Shown: one piece after another, positions 1 to 10,347 of the stretch
How positions within the stretch are numbered: position 1 is the first letter of the stretch
How the letters are laid out: each line of letters opens with the position of its first letter
Source of the DNA: Orientallactaga sibirica
Taxonomy: Eukaryota; Chordata; Mammalia; Rodentia; Dipodidae
Direction of reading: 5' to 3'
DNA: 64,000 nucleotides
Assembly: GCA_036365145.1 (NCBI GenBank)
Contig: JAEOAD010000031.1
Location: forward strand, 12,620,001-12,684,000
Notes under the pieces: generated by a model
Seen by the model: the letters and a program-made list of their open reading frames with translations, nothing else
Told to the model about the DNA's origin: nothing
The model's database searches: none
Program-made: the position numbers and the translations under genes

Positions 1-285
1 AACCGCCATCCTGGTAGTACATGCCTATAATCCATACGTGGAGACAGACAGATGCTCAGGACAAGCTGGCTAGCTAGACTAGCTGAATCGCTGAGCTCCG
101 GTGAGAGACCCTGTCTCAATAAATAAGGTAGACAGCAACAGAAGAAGACACTCAATGTCAGCCTCTGGCCTCCACGTACACCTGAATATGGATGCATACC
201 CACACACACCTGAATATAATACATGCATACCACACATATATTCATACCACACATATATGCATACCACACACATACATATGTCAAA
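1..285 (+). repeat. Composite rodent SINE (B4/RSINE-like), 5' end outside the window
   Basis: The first bases carry a B1-like half (ggtagtacatgcctataatcc ... gagaccctgtctcaa), followed by the tail typical of composite rodent SINEs (tcagcctctggcctccac) and a CA/TA-rich end. The head of the element precedes position 1. Subfamily assignment is tentative. Confidence 0.6.
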
Positions 286-345
286 GAAAAAGGTTGGAAG
301 TCTTCATGCAAAGTTCTAGAGCCCCTCATTTCTCAGTAGGTAGGG

Positions 346-695
346 TATGGTGGTTTGATTCAGGTGTCCCCCATAAACTTAGGTGTTTTGAATGTTAGGT
401 TCCCAGCTGATGGAGATTTGGGAATTAACACCTCCTGGAGGCAGTGTATTGTTGGGGGTCACCTTATGGGTATTATAGCCAGTGTCCCCTTGCCAGTATT
501 TGGCACACTCTCCTGTTCCTTTTGTCCATCTGATGTTGGCCAGGGGGTGATGTCCACTCTCTGCTCATGCCATCGTTTTCCCCTGCCATCATGGAGCTTC
601 CCCTCGAGTCTATAATCCAAAATAAACCCTCCCCCCCCCAGAAAGCTGCTCTTGGTCAGTTGATTTCTGCCAGCAATGCAAACCTGACTGCAACA
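346..695 (+). repeat. MaLR (ERVL-type) 5' LTR
   Basis: A 350-bp LTR that opens TATGGTGGTTTGATTCAGG (ancestral TGTGG) and ends CTGCAACA. It contains the aataaacc polyadenylation signal near 622. It is preceded by the 5-bp target duplication TAGGG (341-345), repeated after the partner LTR at 2236-2240. It is clearly diverged from that partner by point changes. Confidence 0.88.
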
Positions 696-1881
696 GTAAT
701 GATGGTACTGAGGAGTGGTGTCATTTGCTGCTAGACACCTGACTATGTGGCTTTGGCCTTTTGGAGCTGATTTTCAAGAGGAATATGGAAGGATTTGAAA
801 CCTTGGCCTAAGAGACACCTTGCAGTGCTGTAAGTACAGCTTGATGGACTATTCTTGTCAGAGTTGAAAGACCTGAATGCAGTAAGAACTAAGGACTGTG
901 AGGTTTGGCTTGTGAGGGTGAGAAAGAGCTTTGCCTGGACTGGGCTAGGAGCAGTTTGTGTGAGAGGTTTGCCGTTATGCTTGTGTCCTGAGAAGCTGTG
1001 CAGGGTTGCTTTGCATAGAAATAGACTGGTGTGAGCAGAGGGATATGGCACAGAAAAAATGAAATCTTTGAATGGAACTTCTGCCCAATCAGCAGCAATT
1101 GAGAGATGACAACCATAGAGATTGGGCCAGCTGACCTGCACTGGGGCAACAGGAAGAATGTAGACTCTTTTGAAGAGGCCTGAGTGCTCAAGGAGTGTCC
1201 TGTTCTTTAAAGTCGGCTTTATTCCCCCCTGGATTAACAAACTGGCACCCTATCTGGTATTGTGGAGTATAAGAAATGCAGGAAAGAGAGGAGTGTCATT
1301 GAGTTTGCAACACAGTCTTGTGTTTTGGAAATGGCCATGGGCAGTGTGAAGCAGGTTTGCTGGATGCCTGTATGGAGACCCGATGGAGCTGTGAGGATGA
1401 ACTGTGGCTTGCAGTGGAGACCCAGTGGAGATGCCAGGACCACGAGATGGCTCCCAAGGAGAGCGGCCGGCCCCAGATGAAGTTTTTCAGGACTGTGAGC
1501 AGCTTAGCTGGAGGGGTGGAATTGGAACTCCAGAGACTTGTTGCTGGTTAGAATTATCAGACTTGGAGATTTGTCACTGACTAGAGTTGTTGGACTTGGA
1601 GCTATAGAGTTTGATATTTGCCCTGGTTGTTTTAAATCTTGTATTGGTTGAATATTTCTTTGCTATGTCCAATGCCATCTTTTGCAGTGTGTTTATTCTG
1701 AGCCATTATGGGGTTTGGGGGGTATTTTTTGGTATTATGGCTCAGTTAAAAGACCTTTGATTATGGGGATGTTTGGACATCATTAGGATTGATAAAAACT
1801 ATGGGGACTTTTATAGTTGGACTAAATGCATTGTATTTTACATCATGGATGGTTATCAGTTTATGGGAGCCAGGGGCAGAA
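696..1881 (+). mobile_element. MaLR internal region, non-coding
   Basis: About 1.19 kb between two LTRs of the same family. No long ORF or retroviral protein domain is visible, as is usual for MaLR elements, which depend on ERVL enzymes. A purine-rich stretch (ggagccaggggcagaa) just before the 3' LTR sits where the polypurine primer belongs. Confidence 0.8.
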
Positions 1882-2235
1882 TGTGGTGGTTTGATTCAGG
1901 TGTCCCCCATAAACTTAAATGTTCTGAATGCTAGGTTCCCAGCTGATGGGGATTTAAGAATGAACACCTCCTGGAGGCGGTGTATTGTTGGGGGCTGGCT
2001 TATGGGTATTATAGCCAGTGTCTCCTTGCCAGTGTTTGGCACACTCTCCTATTCCTGTTGTCCATCTGATGTTGGCCAGGGGGTGATGTTCACCCTCTGC
2101 TCATGCCATTGTTTTTCCCTGCCATCATGGAGCTTCCCCTGGAGTCTGTAATCTAAAATAAACCTTTTTTTTTTTTTCCTGAAAGCTGCTCTTGGTCGGG
2201 TGATTTCTGCCAGCAATGCAAACCTGACTGCAACA
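1882..2235 (+). repeat. MaLR (ERVL-type) 3' LTR
   Basis: A 354-bp LTR starting TGTGGTGGTTTGATTCAGG and ending GACTGCAACA, followed by the target duplication TAGGG (2236-2240). It aligns along its length with the LTR at 346-695. A poly-T expansion follows the aataaacc signal. Confidence 0.88.
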
Positions 2236-2240
2236 TAGGG

Positions 2241-2659
2241 ATTGTCCAGGATCTGTGATTGCAGCCCAGGAAGAGACAGGGACTACTGCCTACCTAGGTG
2301 TCATCTTTTTATTCATCAAGTCTCCCTGCCTTCACTGCACCCTCTTCTCCCATTCTTACCAACACTTGCCTCTTTCTCCTCTTCATTACACAGACCTCCA
2401 GTCCTGCAAATGTTTCTCCCAACGCTTTCCTCAGGTGCCCCCAGCCATGCTGCACCCCAACAGCAGCTGGGTCACCATTTATCACTTACTCACTCACACA
2501 CTCACTCAGCAAGCATGCATGAAGGCCTTAGGTCTCTCCACACACAGACCTCAGATTAGGGCATCCCACATCCAAATCCTCCATTCGCTCCTTCCAACAA
2601 ACCAAAACTGGCTGGAATTTGGTGGGAAGGGGAGTGAGAGCCCCTCCCCCATCCCACCC
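2241..2659. other. Single-copy intron DNA, no gene seen
   Basis: Pyrimidine-rich intronic sequence between the MaLR element and a MIR fragment. Overlapping ORFs of 74-141 codons exist but share no recognisable domain and reflect low stop density in C-rich DNA. Confidence 0.5.
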
Positions 2660-2830
2660 CACCCAGCTGTGTGGCTTTGAGCAAGACGCTTCCTCACTCA
2701 GTGCCTTGGTCTGTTCACCTGTAAAATGGGGCCCCAACAGAGTGCCCCGCACAGGTGGCAGGAAACATAAAATGCTCAGCATGGAGCCTGGAACATGGCA
2801 AGTGCTTAGTAAATACTAGCTGCTACCATC
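2660..2830 (+). repeat. MIR fragment
   Basis: The MIR core order is visible: tggctttgagcaag, then ctgtaaaatggggc, then cctggaacatggcaagtgc and ttagtaaatactagctgc. These are diverged counterparts of the standard MIR words for this ancient tRNA-derived SINE. Confidence 0.75.
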
Positions 2831-4350
2831 ATGAACATTACCATGTTGATTTCCAAGTGCTCCTTTTCTTCAAAGCTTACTCACAGCAAAACCTGCTGTG
2901 CCTATCCAGCCCTGGCAGAGCCCCTCCTAACTCCCCTCCCTGCAATGCCTTCCTGGGCTGCTCCGTCCCCAGCCGATGACACTGTAGCTGTCCTTTCTCA
3001 GTCTGTGAAGGGTGCTCTCAATTCATGACGTCTCTATTAAACTGGCATGGCTTCCTTCCTGCCAGGTGGAATCCCTCTGATGAGCTCCATGAAACTCATG
3101 GAAGAACGCTCCGTCCGGTCAGCTGTTTTCTCCAGCATGTTGGGGAGACCCAGATGACAGGACCAAAATTCTGTCTGCTACCAACTGGAGACCCCCAAAA
3201 GATCCTGCTGAGCATACAAACTCCCAGGTTTATATCCTGCACACTCACTGGTGAGCTTACAAACCCTCCCAGTGAGTGGTGAGCCTCCCTTTCCTCAACT
3301 GTACAATGAAGTTGGAGGAGGATGGTCGGCAGAGCCCTGAATGGGAAGAAAGCCCCACACCTGAGAGGTTATGGGTCCCAAAGCCTACCGGGGCTGGAAG
3401 AGCCCTGCCTGAGTCCTATGGTGCAGGCCCTCCCCTAAGCCACAGCTGCCAAGCTGAACAGACCTTCCTCCCTCCACTCCAGAAAAATAAACGTGAAGCC
3501 TGGATTCCTGGAACACTGCTCTCAGATTAAACAGAGGGTTTTTTCTTTAGTGAAACTTTAAGAACATGATTCTGAGGGCGTGCTTTCCAGAACTTCCCCC
3601 AGTAACTGCTCCCCGCAAAGCATCCATCCTAAAACAAAAGCACACACACACAACTCAGCAAGCTTCCTTTGCTCCAGCCCAGGAAGGCTTCCCTCTGGAG
3701 CCCCTCCCAGGCCCACTCCCACCTCCACTTAGCCTAGGTGTGCCTGGTGTCTCACTTGCAAAGACCCCCAAATGCAAGAGTATGTGCTCATGGCAGCCCA
3801 CGATAAAGCCATATAAGCCAGAGGGTTCAGGGTTAAATGAAAGAGGATTTTTTTCTCCTTTCTTTTCAATTTGATAGAACGAATCAGTGGCAGGTGCCAA
3901 GGCCTCACGGGCCCATTCATAAAGGCAGTTACAAGGTGCCTTCTTTGTTGGGAGAACTGAGGAATCAAGGGACTCACCAGGGACAAAGATTACCAATTTC
4001 ATTTCAAAGAGGCTCAAAGGTATCTGCACCTGTCTGATTATTTTGACCATATGGCTACAAGATGCAGAAGTCAGACCAAAAGGGTATAAAATATATGTTT
4101 TCAGAATTGTATTTCTAAATAATAGGACACTTGGCTGCTTGAACAGGGACTTGGTTGACACAACTTTATTCTATGAGACCAACCAATGCCTTACCACACA
4201 GCCGCTGCAACCTTATTCTAAACATCCCAACAGCTCTTGGGAGCATATACCCTGATTAATAATAGGGTTCACAAAACTGCTCACATTGGTCAGCTGGCTG
4301 ATAAGAAAGCCAGGAGTCTGAGCATCTTCATGTTTATAACGGGGTGATTC
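2831..4350. other. Single-copy intron DNA, no gene seen
   Basis: About 1.5 kb with no SINE or LINE apart from a short CA run at 3643-3655 and a (GTT)n run beginning at 4350. ORFs of 60-168 codons on both strands lack domain similarity and credible splice context. It may contain intronic regulatory DNA of FAM174B. Confidence 0.5.
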
Positions 4351-4379
4351 GTTTTCTTGTTTTGTTGTTGTTGTTGTTG

Positions 4380-4440
4380 TTTTCCCAGGCTGGCCTGGAA
4401 CTCATGGCAATCCTCCTGCCTCCTGAGTACTAGGATTATA
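4380..4440 (-). repeat. B1 fragment
   Basis: The words caggctggcctggaactca and cctgagtactaggatta are the complement of the B1 middle and start. Only about 60 bp remain, next to a (GTT)n run at 4350-4380. Confidence 0.6.
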
Positions 4441-4760
4441 AATATGATATAAATGTGCTAGAAGATTCTTCCAGTGCATTGTAGGATGCTGTGGAATCCT
4501 AACCTCCTCCCATTAGATATTAATAGTAACCTTTCCCACCCCAAGCCCCACCTCATAATCCTGACAATCAAAAGGTCTCCACGTATGATGAAAAGCTCCT
4601 CCCTAGTTTATTTAAAAATAATAATAATAATAATTAGGAGAGACCTTGTTCTTTCCATATGTCATAATGTTTTAGAAACTGGATGTTTTCAATCTGGATG
4701 TATGTGTGTGTGTCTCAGGCTTAACACTTCTTTCCTGTGCTTATATTAAAATTTAACATG

Positions 4761-5987
4761 ATGGCACATCCAGAAGCTGTAGACTGTTACTAGAAAATTT
4801 TCAGTGCCTGGGATGGGATACCTTCCAGTGAGTTGTTGGCCAAGGAGGTCCCGGTAGCCTCCAAAACATTAAAGGCTATTGCCAAAGCCCTTGGTTGCCC
4901 TTGAGAAACAGATGATAAGACCTTATTGCTGAAGACATCTCTTGCCTGAGAGGCAAGGTCACTGTGAAAGCAAGCTGGTGCTGAGCAGAAAACCTTCTCC
5001 CTGTAGACCAGCCAACTGAAAGCTGGAAAAAGCTGCACTGGCCGGGCGTGGTGGCGCACGCCTTTAATCCCAGCACTCAGGAGGCAGAGGTAGGAGGATC
5101 ACCATGAGTTCAAGGCCACCCTGAGACTACATAGTAAATTCCAGGTCAGCCTGAACTAGAGTGAGACCCTACCTCAAAAAAAAAAAAAAAAGCTGCACTG
5201 CATGCAGCCCTATGGGAGACAGAAGTCATCAGCAGTGAAAACAGTGGACATTGAAAATTCAAGTTTGGCCATACAGGCCCAATGACTGAATGGGTGCAAT
5301 AGTGGCATGTCTGCTCTTGGGGTAACAAACTGCTCCATAATTGAACTGAAGGCCCTCTCTATGGGAGGGAATACATACCTGGTACTGAAAAACCTAAGCA
5401 AAAGTCTATGGCAGGGGAGGTCATGAGCCTTACGGGTATAAAGCCTGTGCTTGTCTGGTTAAATGTATATATTATTCCCACCAAGCTGCCCTGGGGGCAC
5501 TACACTTAATGTTCATGTTCACATATTAATGCTACTCTCACTTCTGGTTAGAGAAGCTTCTCTTTTCAGATGGAGATGACCACTGGGATCACCCAAAAGG
5601 CAACATAGTGCTGAGAAGAAGGGATGGAGGAGTGCCCAGCACTGAAACACCTCTGTCACACCCTCCAAGGCTCAGGGACCATTGCAGAAGAGGGGGCGGA
5701 TAGAATGGAAGAGCCAAAGGAAGGGTACGACTCCTTACAATGCAACTGTCCAGACAGAAATTGGCCTCGATATTCATGACCTTGCAGAGCCTAGCAATAC
5801 CTTTGCAAGACCCTCATAATAGAAGAAAAAGATGAGGACATCAAATTAAAAGAGAGACTAATGGAGAGAGGGAGGGGATATGATGGAGATTGGAGTTCTA
5901 AAGGGAATTGAGTAGAGGAGGGAAATATCATGCATTTTTTGTATGTAAGTATAGAAGTTGACAATAAAAAAAAAAGAAAAAGAAAAG
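4761..5987 (+). mobile_element. 5'-truncated L1 insertion (3' UTR) with target-site duplications
   Basis: This is the 3' UTR of a rodent L1, ending in the purine-rich gatatgatggagattgg block, the aagttgacaataaaaaa tail and an A-rich end. It is bounded by identical 13-bp duplications aaaatttaacatg at 4748-4760 and 5988-6000, the mark of target-primed reverse transcription. It contains no ORF2 coding sequence I can recognise. A B1 is nested at 5041-5190. Confidence 0.87.
5041..5190 (+). repeat. B1 SINE nested in L1
   Basis: Full-length B1 (gccgggcgtggtggcgcacg to gagaccctacctcaaa) with an A15 tail. It is flanked by copies of agctgcactg, before it at 5031-5040 and again just after the A-tail, so it landed in the L1 after that element. 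Confidence 0.92.
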
Positions 5988-6015
5988 AAAATTTAACATG
6001 AAAAAAGATAAATAT

Positions 6016-6165
6016 AGCCAGGCATGGTGGCACACACCTTTAATCCCAGCACTCAGGAGGCAGAAGTAGGAGGATTGCCATGAGTTTGAGGCCACCCTGA
6101 GACTACATAGTGAATTCCAGGTCAGCCTGGGCCAGAGTGAGACCCTACCTTGAAAAACAAAATCA
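6016..6165 (+). repeat. B1 SINE
   Basis: Full-length B1 opening gccaggcatggtggcacac. Flanking copies of aaaagataaatat precede it and recur at about 6173-6186. Confidence 0.9.
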
Positions 6166-6251
6166 CAAACAAAAAGATAAATATGTCCCGCTTATATATT
6201 ATTCTCCCTCAACTCAAAGACTTGGTCAACAGTTAGAAATTACCCACATTA

Positions 6252-6468
6252 GGAGCTGGAGAGATGACTTAGGTTAAGGCATTTGCCTACAAAGCCAAAG
6301 GAACCCGGTTCAGTTCCACATAAGCCAGATGCACAAGGGGGCACATGCATCTGGAGTTCGTTTGCAGTGGCAGGAGGCCCTGGTGCGCCCGTTCTCTCTC
6401 TTTCTCTCTCTCTCCTCTCTCTCTCTGAAATAAATAAATAAATATATTTAAAATGTTTTTTAAAAAAA
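6252..6468 (+). repeat. B2-superfamily SINE (DIP-like)
   Basis: tRNA-derived head with Pol III box A (gagatgacttaggttaagg) and box B-like ggttcagttcc, the body gccagatgcacaaggggg, then (CT)n and aaataaataaa. The flanks gaaattacccacatta (6236-6251) and gaaattatccacatta (6470-6485) form the target duplication with one mismatch. Confidence 0.85.
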
Positions 6469-6485
6469 GAAATTATCCACATTAG

Positions 6486-6642
6486 CAGGGCATGGTGGGG
6501 CACGCCTTTAATTCCAGACTTGGGAGGCAGAGGTAGGAGGATCGCTGTGAGTTCAAGGCCACCCTGAGACTACATAGTGTATTCTAGGTCAGCCTGAGCT
6601 AGAGTAAGCTCCTACCTCGAGAAAAAAAAAAAAAGAAAAGAA
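6486..6642 (+). repeat. B1 SINE
   Basis: B1 with A-tail, inserted exactly at the right-hand target duplication of the preceding DIP-like SINE. A decayed third copy of that duplication follows its A-tail (gaaatgacc). Confidence 0.88.
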
Positions 6643-6751
6643 ATGACCTACTTTGGTGTTTTATCCCATATTCTTTCTCACAACCATGAAAAGGGTCTGA
6701 ACATTCTTGCCATAGCTTTACCCAAAGTTCTAACTTATAACAACACCCACA

Positions 6752-6845
6752 GGGGCTGAGGGTGGGGCTCAGCAGTGGAGCACTGGCTTGGCATGCAGGA
6801 GGCTCTGGATCCCATCCCCATCACCACAAAAAATTAAATAGAAAT
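6752..6845 (+). repeat. ID-type SINE
   Basis: The short tRNA-Ala-like element ggggctgagggtggggctcag ... cttggcatgcaggaggctctgg ... catccccatcaccac followed by an A-rich tail. Confidence 0.75.
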
Positions 6846-6876
6846 AAAGGAAGGAAGCTTTGAAGGAACAAATTTT

Positions 6877-7150
6877 TTTAGGGGGGAGAGAGAGACACAG
6901 AGAGAGAGAGAAAGACAGAGAGAGAGAAAGAGGAAGACAGATAGAGATGGGTGTGCCAGCAGCCTCTCAGCTGCTGCGAACGAAATCCAGATGTGTGCGC
7001 CGCCTTGTGGTCAAGTGCAGCATTGCACCCTTGTGTCACTTTGCATCTGGCTAAATGTGGGACCTGGAGATTGGAACCACTGGAGATTGGAACCAGTGTT
7101 CTTAGGCTTAGGAGGCAGGCGCCTTAACCGCTAAGCCATCTCTCCAGCCC
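6877..7150 (-). repeat. DIP-like SINE, long subfamily with CTCF-like motif
   Basis: Reverse-oriented SINE bounded by perfect 16-bp duplications tgaaggaacaaatttt (6861-6876, 7151-7166). It has two extra traits shared with the element at 10348-10629: a doubled ttccaatctccag motif and an insert carrying gcacttgaccacaagg. The duplication is intact, so the insertion is fairly young. Confidence 0.88.
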
Positions 7151-7301
7151 TGAAGGAACAAATTTTAAATAATAATACTGTTAAACTAGTAAGAAATCAC
7201 TAGAAACATTAAAATGGCAACTTTCCCTTAACACTAAAAGTGTTGACTTTATGTTCTCTTTTTTATTTATTGACAAATTTGGTACATGTACTAAAAGTAT
7301 T

Positions 7302-7538
7302 ATTTTATTTTTATTTTTTTTGTTTATTTTAATTTATTTATTTGCAAGTGACAAACAGACAAAGATGCAGAGAGAGAAAATGGGTACACCAGGGCCTCCA
7401 GCCACTGCAAACAAACTCCAGATGCATGCGCCACCCTGTGCATCTGGCTTATGTGGGTACTGGGGAATCGAGCCTCAAACCAGGGTCCTTAGGCTTCACA
7501 GGCAAGCGTTTAACTGCTAAACCACCTTTCCAGCCCCT
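7302..7538 (-). repeat. DIP-like SINE
   Basis: Reverse-oriented element ending ctaaaccacctttccagcccc and flanked by actaaaagtatt at 7290-7301 and 7539-7550. Confidence 0.86.
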
Positions 7539-7637
7539 ACTAAAAGTATTTTTATCATAAACCTTGTCACCTTCCCTTGATCCTATCCCTATACCTCTCC
7601 CATTGAACTTCTTACTAATTACTCCCTCTTCTACTGT

Positions 7638-7639
<2 letters not shown>

Positions 7640-7708
<69 letters not shown>
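7640..7708. repeat. (CT)n(GT)n microsatellite
   Basis: About 38 bp of CT dinucleotides run directly into about 30 bp of GT. The compound pattern is polymorphism-prone. Confidence 0.95.
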
Positions 7709-7710
<2 letters not shown>

Positions 7711-7763
7711 ATGACCCACCGAGTTTAATTAGCTTTGCCTACAAAGGCATATTTTCTCTTTTA

Positions 7764-7918
7764 ATTGTTAGCATTGGGGCCTCTTGTTGCTACAAATGAA
7801 TGCCAGACCCTGTGCCACTTTTTGTATCTGGCTTTGCCTGAGTGGCTGGGGAATCGAGTCTGAGCCAGCAGGCTTTGCAAGCAAGTGCCTTTCACCACTG
7901 AGCCATCTCCCCAGACCC
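7764..7918 (-). repeat. Diverged DIP-like SINE
   Basis: Reverse-oriented remnant (tgccagaccctgtgccactt ... gaatcgagtctgagccagcag ... ccactgagccatctccccag). The direct repeats tattttctcttttaa at 7749-7763 and 7919-7933 mark the insertion. Confidence 0.75.
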
Positions 7919-7933
7919 TATTTTCTCTTTTAA

Positions 7934-8588
7934 ATCACTTTTCTACATATCGTAAATATATATACAACAGAAAATTTGGGACATCCAGAATAAGTAGAAA
8001 ACTTAGTTCCTTTTCAAAGACTAGCTAGGTAAATTCTACCTCTGCCCTACCATCACCTCAAGGACATGGTGGTACTTCCTTGCCACTATATCAAGAAACA
8101 TCAGAGCATCCAAAACTCATCTTTCCAATCCCTGAGGAAGCACCAAAACGAATCATTTCAGAAAAGGATTTCACAGAGATTTTTAAATAAGAAGGGGCTG
8201 GGCATGCGGCCAAAGGAGATGTGAGAGAAATGGCGCCTGAGCTATGCTGCTGGGAGACCAGCCAAGCCAGAGAAGGCAAGGCTGTGGTTTGGAAGTGGTA
8301 AAGTGTCCTTGGCTTGCTGCCAAGGTCTTCATAAGACACCAGAGCCCAAAGAGTAAAGTGTTTTAAGGGAACCCCTGGGGCAAAAGGTCCTGATAACAGT
8401 AGTAGTAGGTATCAGAAGCTACCCTATGTCTCCCAGGGACAGAAAAGTAGGAAAAATCAGTTTCTACCCTTAACACAGCCTCTTCTTTTGATCCCCCTCC
8501 AGTTCTCACAAAGGGTGAAGTCAGCTGACCTAGAGGGCTGTCGGTCCACCCTGGGTCACCACAACAGCCCACTCACGTCACATGGAAA
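7934..8588. other. Single-copy intron DNA, no gene seen
   Basis: No repeat was recognised. ORFs up to 82 codons show no domain. It leads into the CTCF motif at 8589. Confidence 0.5.
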
Positions 8589-8607
8589 TGACCACCAGAG
8601 GGCGCTC
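8589..8607 (+). promoter_or_regulatory. Strong CTCF binding-site match
   Basis: The 19-mer tgaccaccagagggcgctc differs from the standard CTCF core (TGGCCACCAGGGGGCGCTA) at only three positions and keeps the critical CCACCAG-GGGCGC bases. It lies in single-copy DNA within FAM174B intron 1, about 7 kb inside the gene, in forward orientation on the plus strand. Occupancy is inferred from the motif only. Confidence 0.72.
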
Positions 8608-8736
8608 TGGCTCCAAACTACCTTTCCTGATTTGGTCTCCTGTCTAAACAGTTTTGCCTTTAAAATAAAATACACGGAAAAGATGGGAATGATTCTGCCG
8701 CTAATGGACTCGGGTTGATTAAGAATCATGGCAAGG

Positions 8737-8967
8737 GGATGTGAGGGCGATCTGCCTGCGACAGCTGTCACCCCATTGATCACCAGGTTTATTCAGGTCA
8801 TCTGGCTGGCTAGGCGGGTGTCCCCTTCCTCCCTCACTGCTCCTTGTCCCTCCCCATGCTGCGCTAGGTGAAAGAGGACGACCTTCCCAAATAGAGGAGG
8901 ACCGGTCTTCAGTCAAGGATTCACGAATAGCTGCGCTCCCCTGCTTGAACCTCCAAACAAGCCCTCA
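8737..8967 (+). pseudogene. 7SK small nuclear RNA pseudogene (3'-truncated)
   Basis: The sequence starts ggatgtgagggcgatctg, as 7SK RNA does. It follows it through cgacagctgtcaccccattg, ctggctggctaggcgggtgt, gaggaggaccggtcttc and gctgcgctcccctgcttgaac, stopping near nucleotide 240 of about 331. Several substitutions and a deletion in the middle, plus loss of the 3' third, rule out function. The Pol III promoter of true 7SK lies upstream of the RNA and none of its elements (PSE, TATA) is evident here. Retrotransposed 7SK copies are common in mammals. Confidence 0.9.
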
Positions 8968-8974
8968 CGAAGCA

Positions 8975-9207
8975 TGGTGAGGGAGTGGAGAATGTAACTT
9001 AGTCAGTAGCATGCCTGTCTACCATATGAGGCCCTGAGTTCAAACCCCAAAAAAAAAAAAAAAAAAAAAAAAAGCCTGGTGGTGCTCGCCTATAATCCCA
9101 GCACTCAAGAGATGGAGGCAGAGGATCAGAAGTTCAAAGTCCTGCTCAGCTACACAGCGAGTTCTAGGTCAGTGTGGACTATGTGAAACCCTGTCTCAAA
9201 AACAAAT
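8975..9207 (+). repeat. B4 SINE (ID head plus B1 tail)
   Basis: An ID-like half (gtaacttagtcagtagcatg ... gaggccctgagttcaaaccc) is joined by A24 to a diverged B1 half ending gaaaccctgtctcaaaaac. It abuts the truncated end of the 7SK copy. Confidence 0.8.
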
Positions 9208-9211
9208 CAAT

Positions 9212-9450
9212 GGGGCTGGAAAGATTTAGTGGTTAACGTGTTTGTGTGTAAGCCTAACTGCCTGGGTTTGAATTCCCAGTATCCACATAAAGTCAGATGC
9301 ACAAGGTGGTGCATGCATCTCATGCATCTGGAGTTCATTTGCAGTAGCAAGAGGCCCTCAAACGCCTATTCATATTCATTCATATTCTTTCTTTCTCTCT
9401 CTCTCTCCCCACCCCCTTGCAAACAGTAATAAATAAATTAGAAACAAACG
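9212..9450 (+). repeat. DIP-like SINE
   Basis: ggggctggaaagatttagtgg head, gtcagatgcacaaggtggtg body, pyrimidine tract and aataaataaatt end. It directly follows the B4 tail. Confidence 0.82.
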
Positions 9451-9656
9451 AGGAGGAGGAGGGACAGATCATGAATGATAAAGGAATTAATCAATGTGTA
9501 GACATACTTTTGTGAAATGAGCTCCCATTGCCATGTGGTCTTGTAACCTGCTAACCTGCTGCACGGAGCTATACGCAGCCAGCATTATGTCAATGTCATT
9601 ATTTTCAACAGCTGTTAAGGGTTATGATTGATTATTTAACCAGTGTCAATGGGTAG

Positions 9657-9658
<2 letters not shown>

Positions 9659-9700
<42 letters not shown>
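9659..9700. repeat. (GT)n microsatellite
   Basis: About 20 uninterrupted GT units. Confidence 0.96.
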
Positions 9701-9701
<1 letters not shown>

Positions 9702-9745
9702 GCTTAGCACTGCTTTGATATGGTATGAACCAGCTGACATCCAAT

Positions 9746-9815
9746 TCATGATCCTCCTTCCTCAGCTTCCCCAGTATTGGGATTACAAGCATGCACCACC
9801 ACAAGCAGCTCTATG
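9746..9815 (-). repeat. B1 fragment
   Basis: Complement of a B1 5' portion: gatcctccttcctcagcttc and attgggattacaagcatgc. Confidence 0.6.
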
Positions 9816-10347
9816 CAAGTTATTGAAGTCCTTGCACTATGAAACAGAACTGGTCTGCATATCCCAACACATGCATTTTGGCTTCTTTTTCTAATCATTA
9901 ACATCAGAAGCAAGTGGTGGCAGTGAAAAGACATTTGTACATCAGCAATGGAGTTGCTTGATGCAAAGGTTCTGTATTTTTCCTTGGATCCATATTTTTC
10001 CTCTTGTCTGGCAAGTAGCTTCCTTCAAGGAAAACAGCCAGAGTGGAACTGCCACCTTAAACAAGTAATACTATACTCCCTAAGACAATGAGCTGACGAA
10101 ATGCAGATCCCCCTCTCACAGGTATCCCATATCCACCATACATCAAGTCAGAGGACACGTGGAGAGTCATCAGCAATGGGAAATACTTGGGAATTCAACA
10201 TTCTTTTGCTAAAAATATCTGTATGAAATGCCAGCCTGTTCCCGGAACAATACTAGGTGTTAGACACCAAAGATTAAGGCCCAGCCCCACCCTTGGGAGC
10301 CCTCAGCCTGGAAAGGCAGAGAGACCTGACACTTAAAAACTGAGTGT

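Noticed and set aside
743..1240. 165-codon minus-strand ORF in the MaLR interior
   Set aside because: MaLR interiors are non-coding, the frame is antisense, and no retroviral domain is seen.
3655..4161. 168-codon minus-strand ORF
   Set aside because: No domain, no conserved start context and nearby overlapping frames of similar length on the other strand.
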